A stretch of DNA of 64,000 bases from NCBI GenBank assembly GCA_029237695.1, contig CM055272.1, positions 36,094,791-36,158,790 of the forward strand, written 5' to 3'. A program made the position numbers and the translations under genes. The stretch comes from Conchocele bisecta (lineage: Eukaryota; Mollusca; Bivalvia; Lucinida; Thyasiridae). Below, piece after piece: positions 63,986-64,000 of this stretch. Under the pieces are notes generated by a model. The model saw only the letters and a program-made list of their open reading frames with translations, had not been told where the DNA came from and did not search any database. Position 1 is the stretch's first letter. The number at the start of each line of letters is the position of its first letter.

Positions 63986-64000
63986 ATTTAAGGGTGAAAT

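Overview
The window reads as nuclear DNA of a heterodont bivalve mollusc. It is AT-rich, has small phase-coherent exons in long introns, and is packed with bivalve-type repeats: hairpin MITEs, CvA/pearl-like core-repeat elements with (GGAC)n tails, and a dispersed element built on a TGTGACTGGAGAAATGGGG motif. Dreissenid or venerid affinity is a guess from the repeat style. No rRNA, intact tRNA, CRISPR or bacterial operon is visible.

One gene explains all convincing coding sequence. It lies on the minus strand from beyond the right edge (first exon seen 63076-63141) to a TAG stop at 19357-19359. I assembled 23 exons by hand, all with GT..AG introns and consistent phases. Together they give 3426 nt, that is 1141 codons plus stop. 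The protein has a short extracellular stretch, one membrane segment followed by RRKK, about 880 residues of charged coiled coil, and a Ser/Arg/Asp-rich tail with a lysine block. This layout fits EVC2 (limbin), the ciliary partner of EVC in Hedgehog signalling. The 5' ectodomain exons are outside the window, and the family name is an inference from architecture, not from a search.

Layout: 1-19356 is downstream of the gene and holds only repeats and unassigned AT-rich DNA. 19357-35475 holds the last four exons, with a 12 kb last intron full of mobile elements. 35914-51580 holds twelve closely spaced coiled-coil exons. 53914-63141 holds the linker, membrane and ectodomain exons.

The most unusual feature is that at least six exon edges have been copied into the neighbouring intron together with their splice sites. 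Two became minisatellite arrays, about 23 x 85 bp at the exon starting 36077 and about 12 x 54 bp at the exon starting 42508. Others are one to three diverged copies, and one of them could serve as a frame-preserving 51-nt alternative exon. The units are degenerate exon fragments carrying decoy acceptors or donors. A second theme is a set of hairpin MITEs. One family (here Fam-A) inserts at CTG/CAG triplets, as three interrupted-repeat comparisons show. Several others share TTAACCCTT-like ends, as expected for piggyBac-type TTAA insertion.
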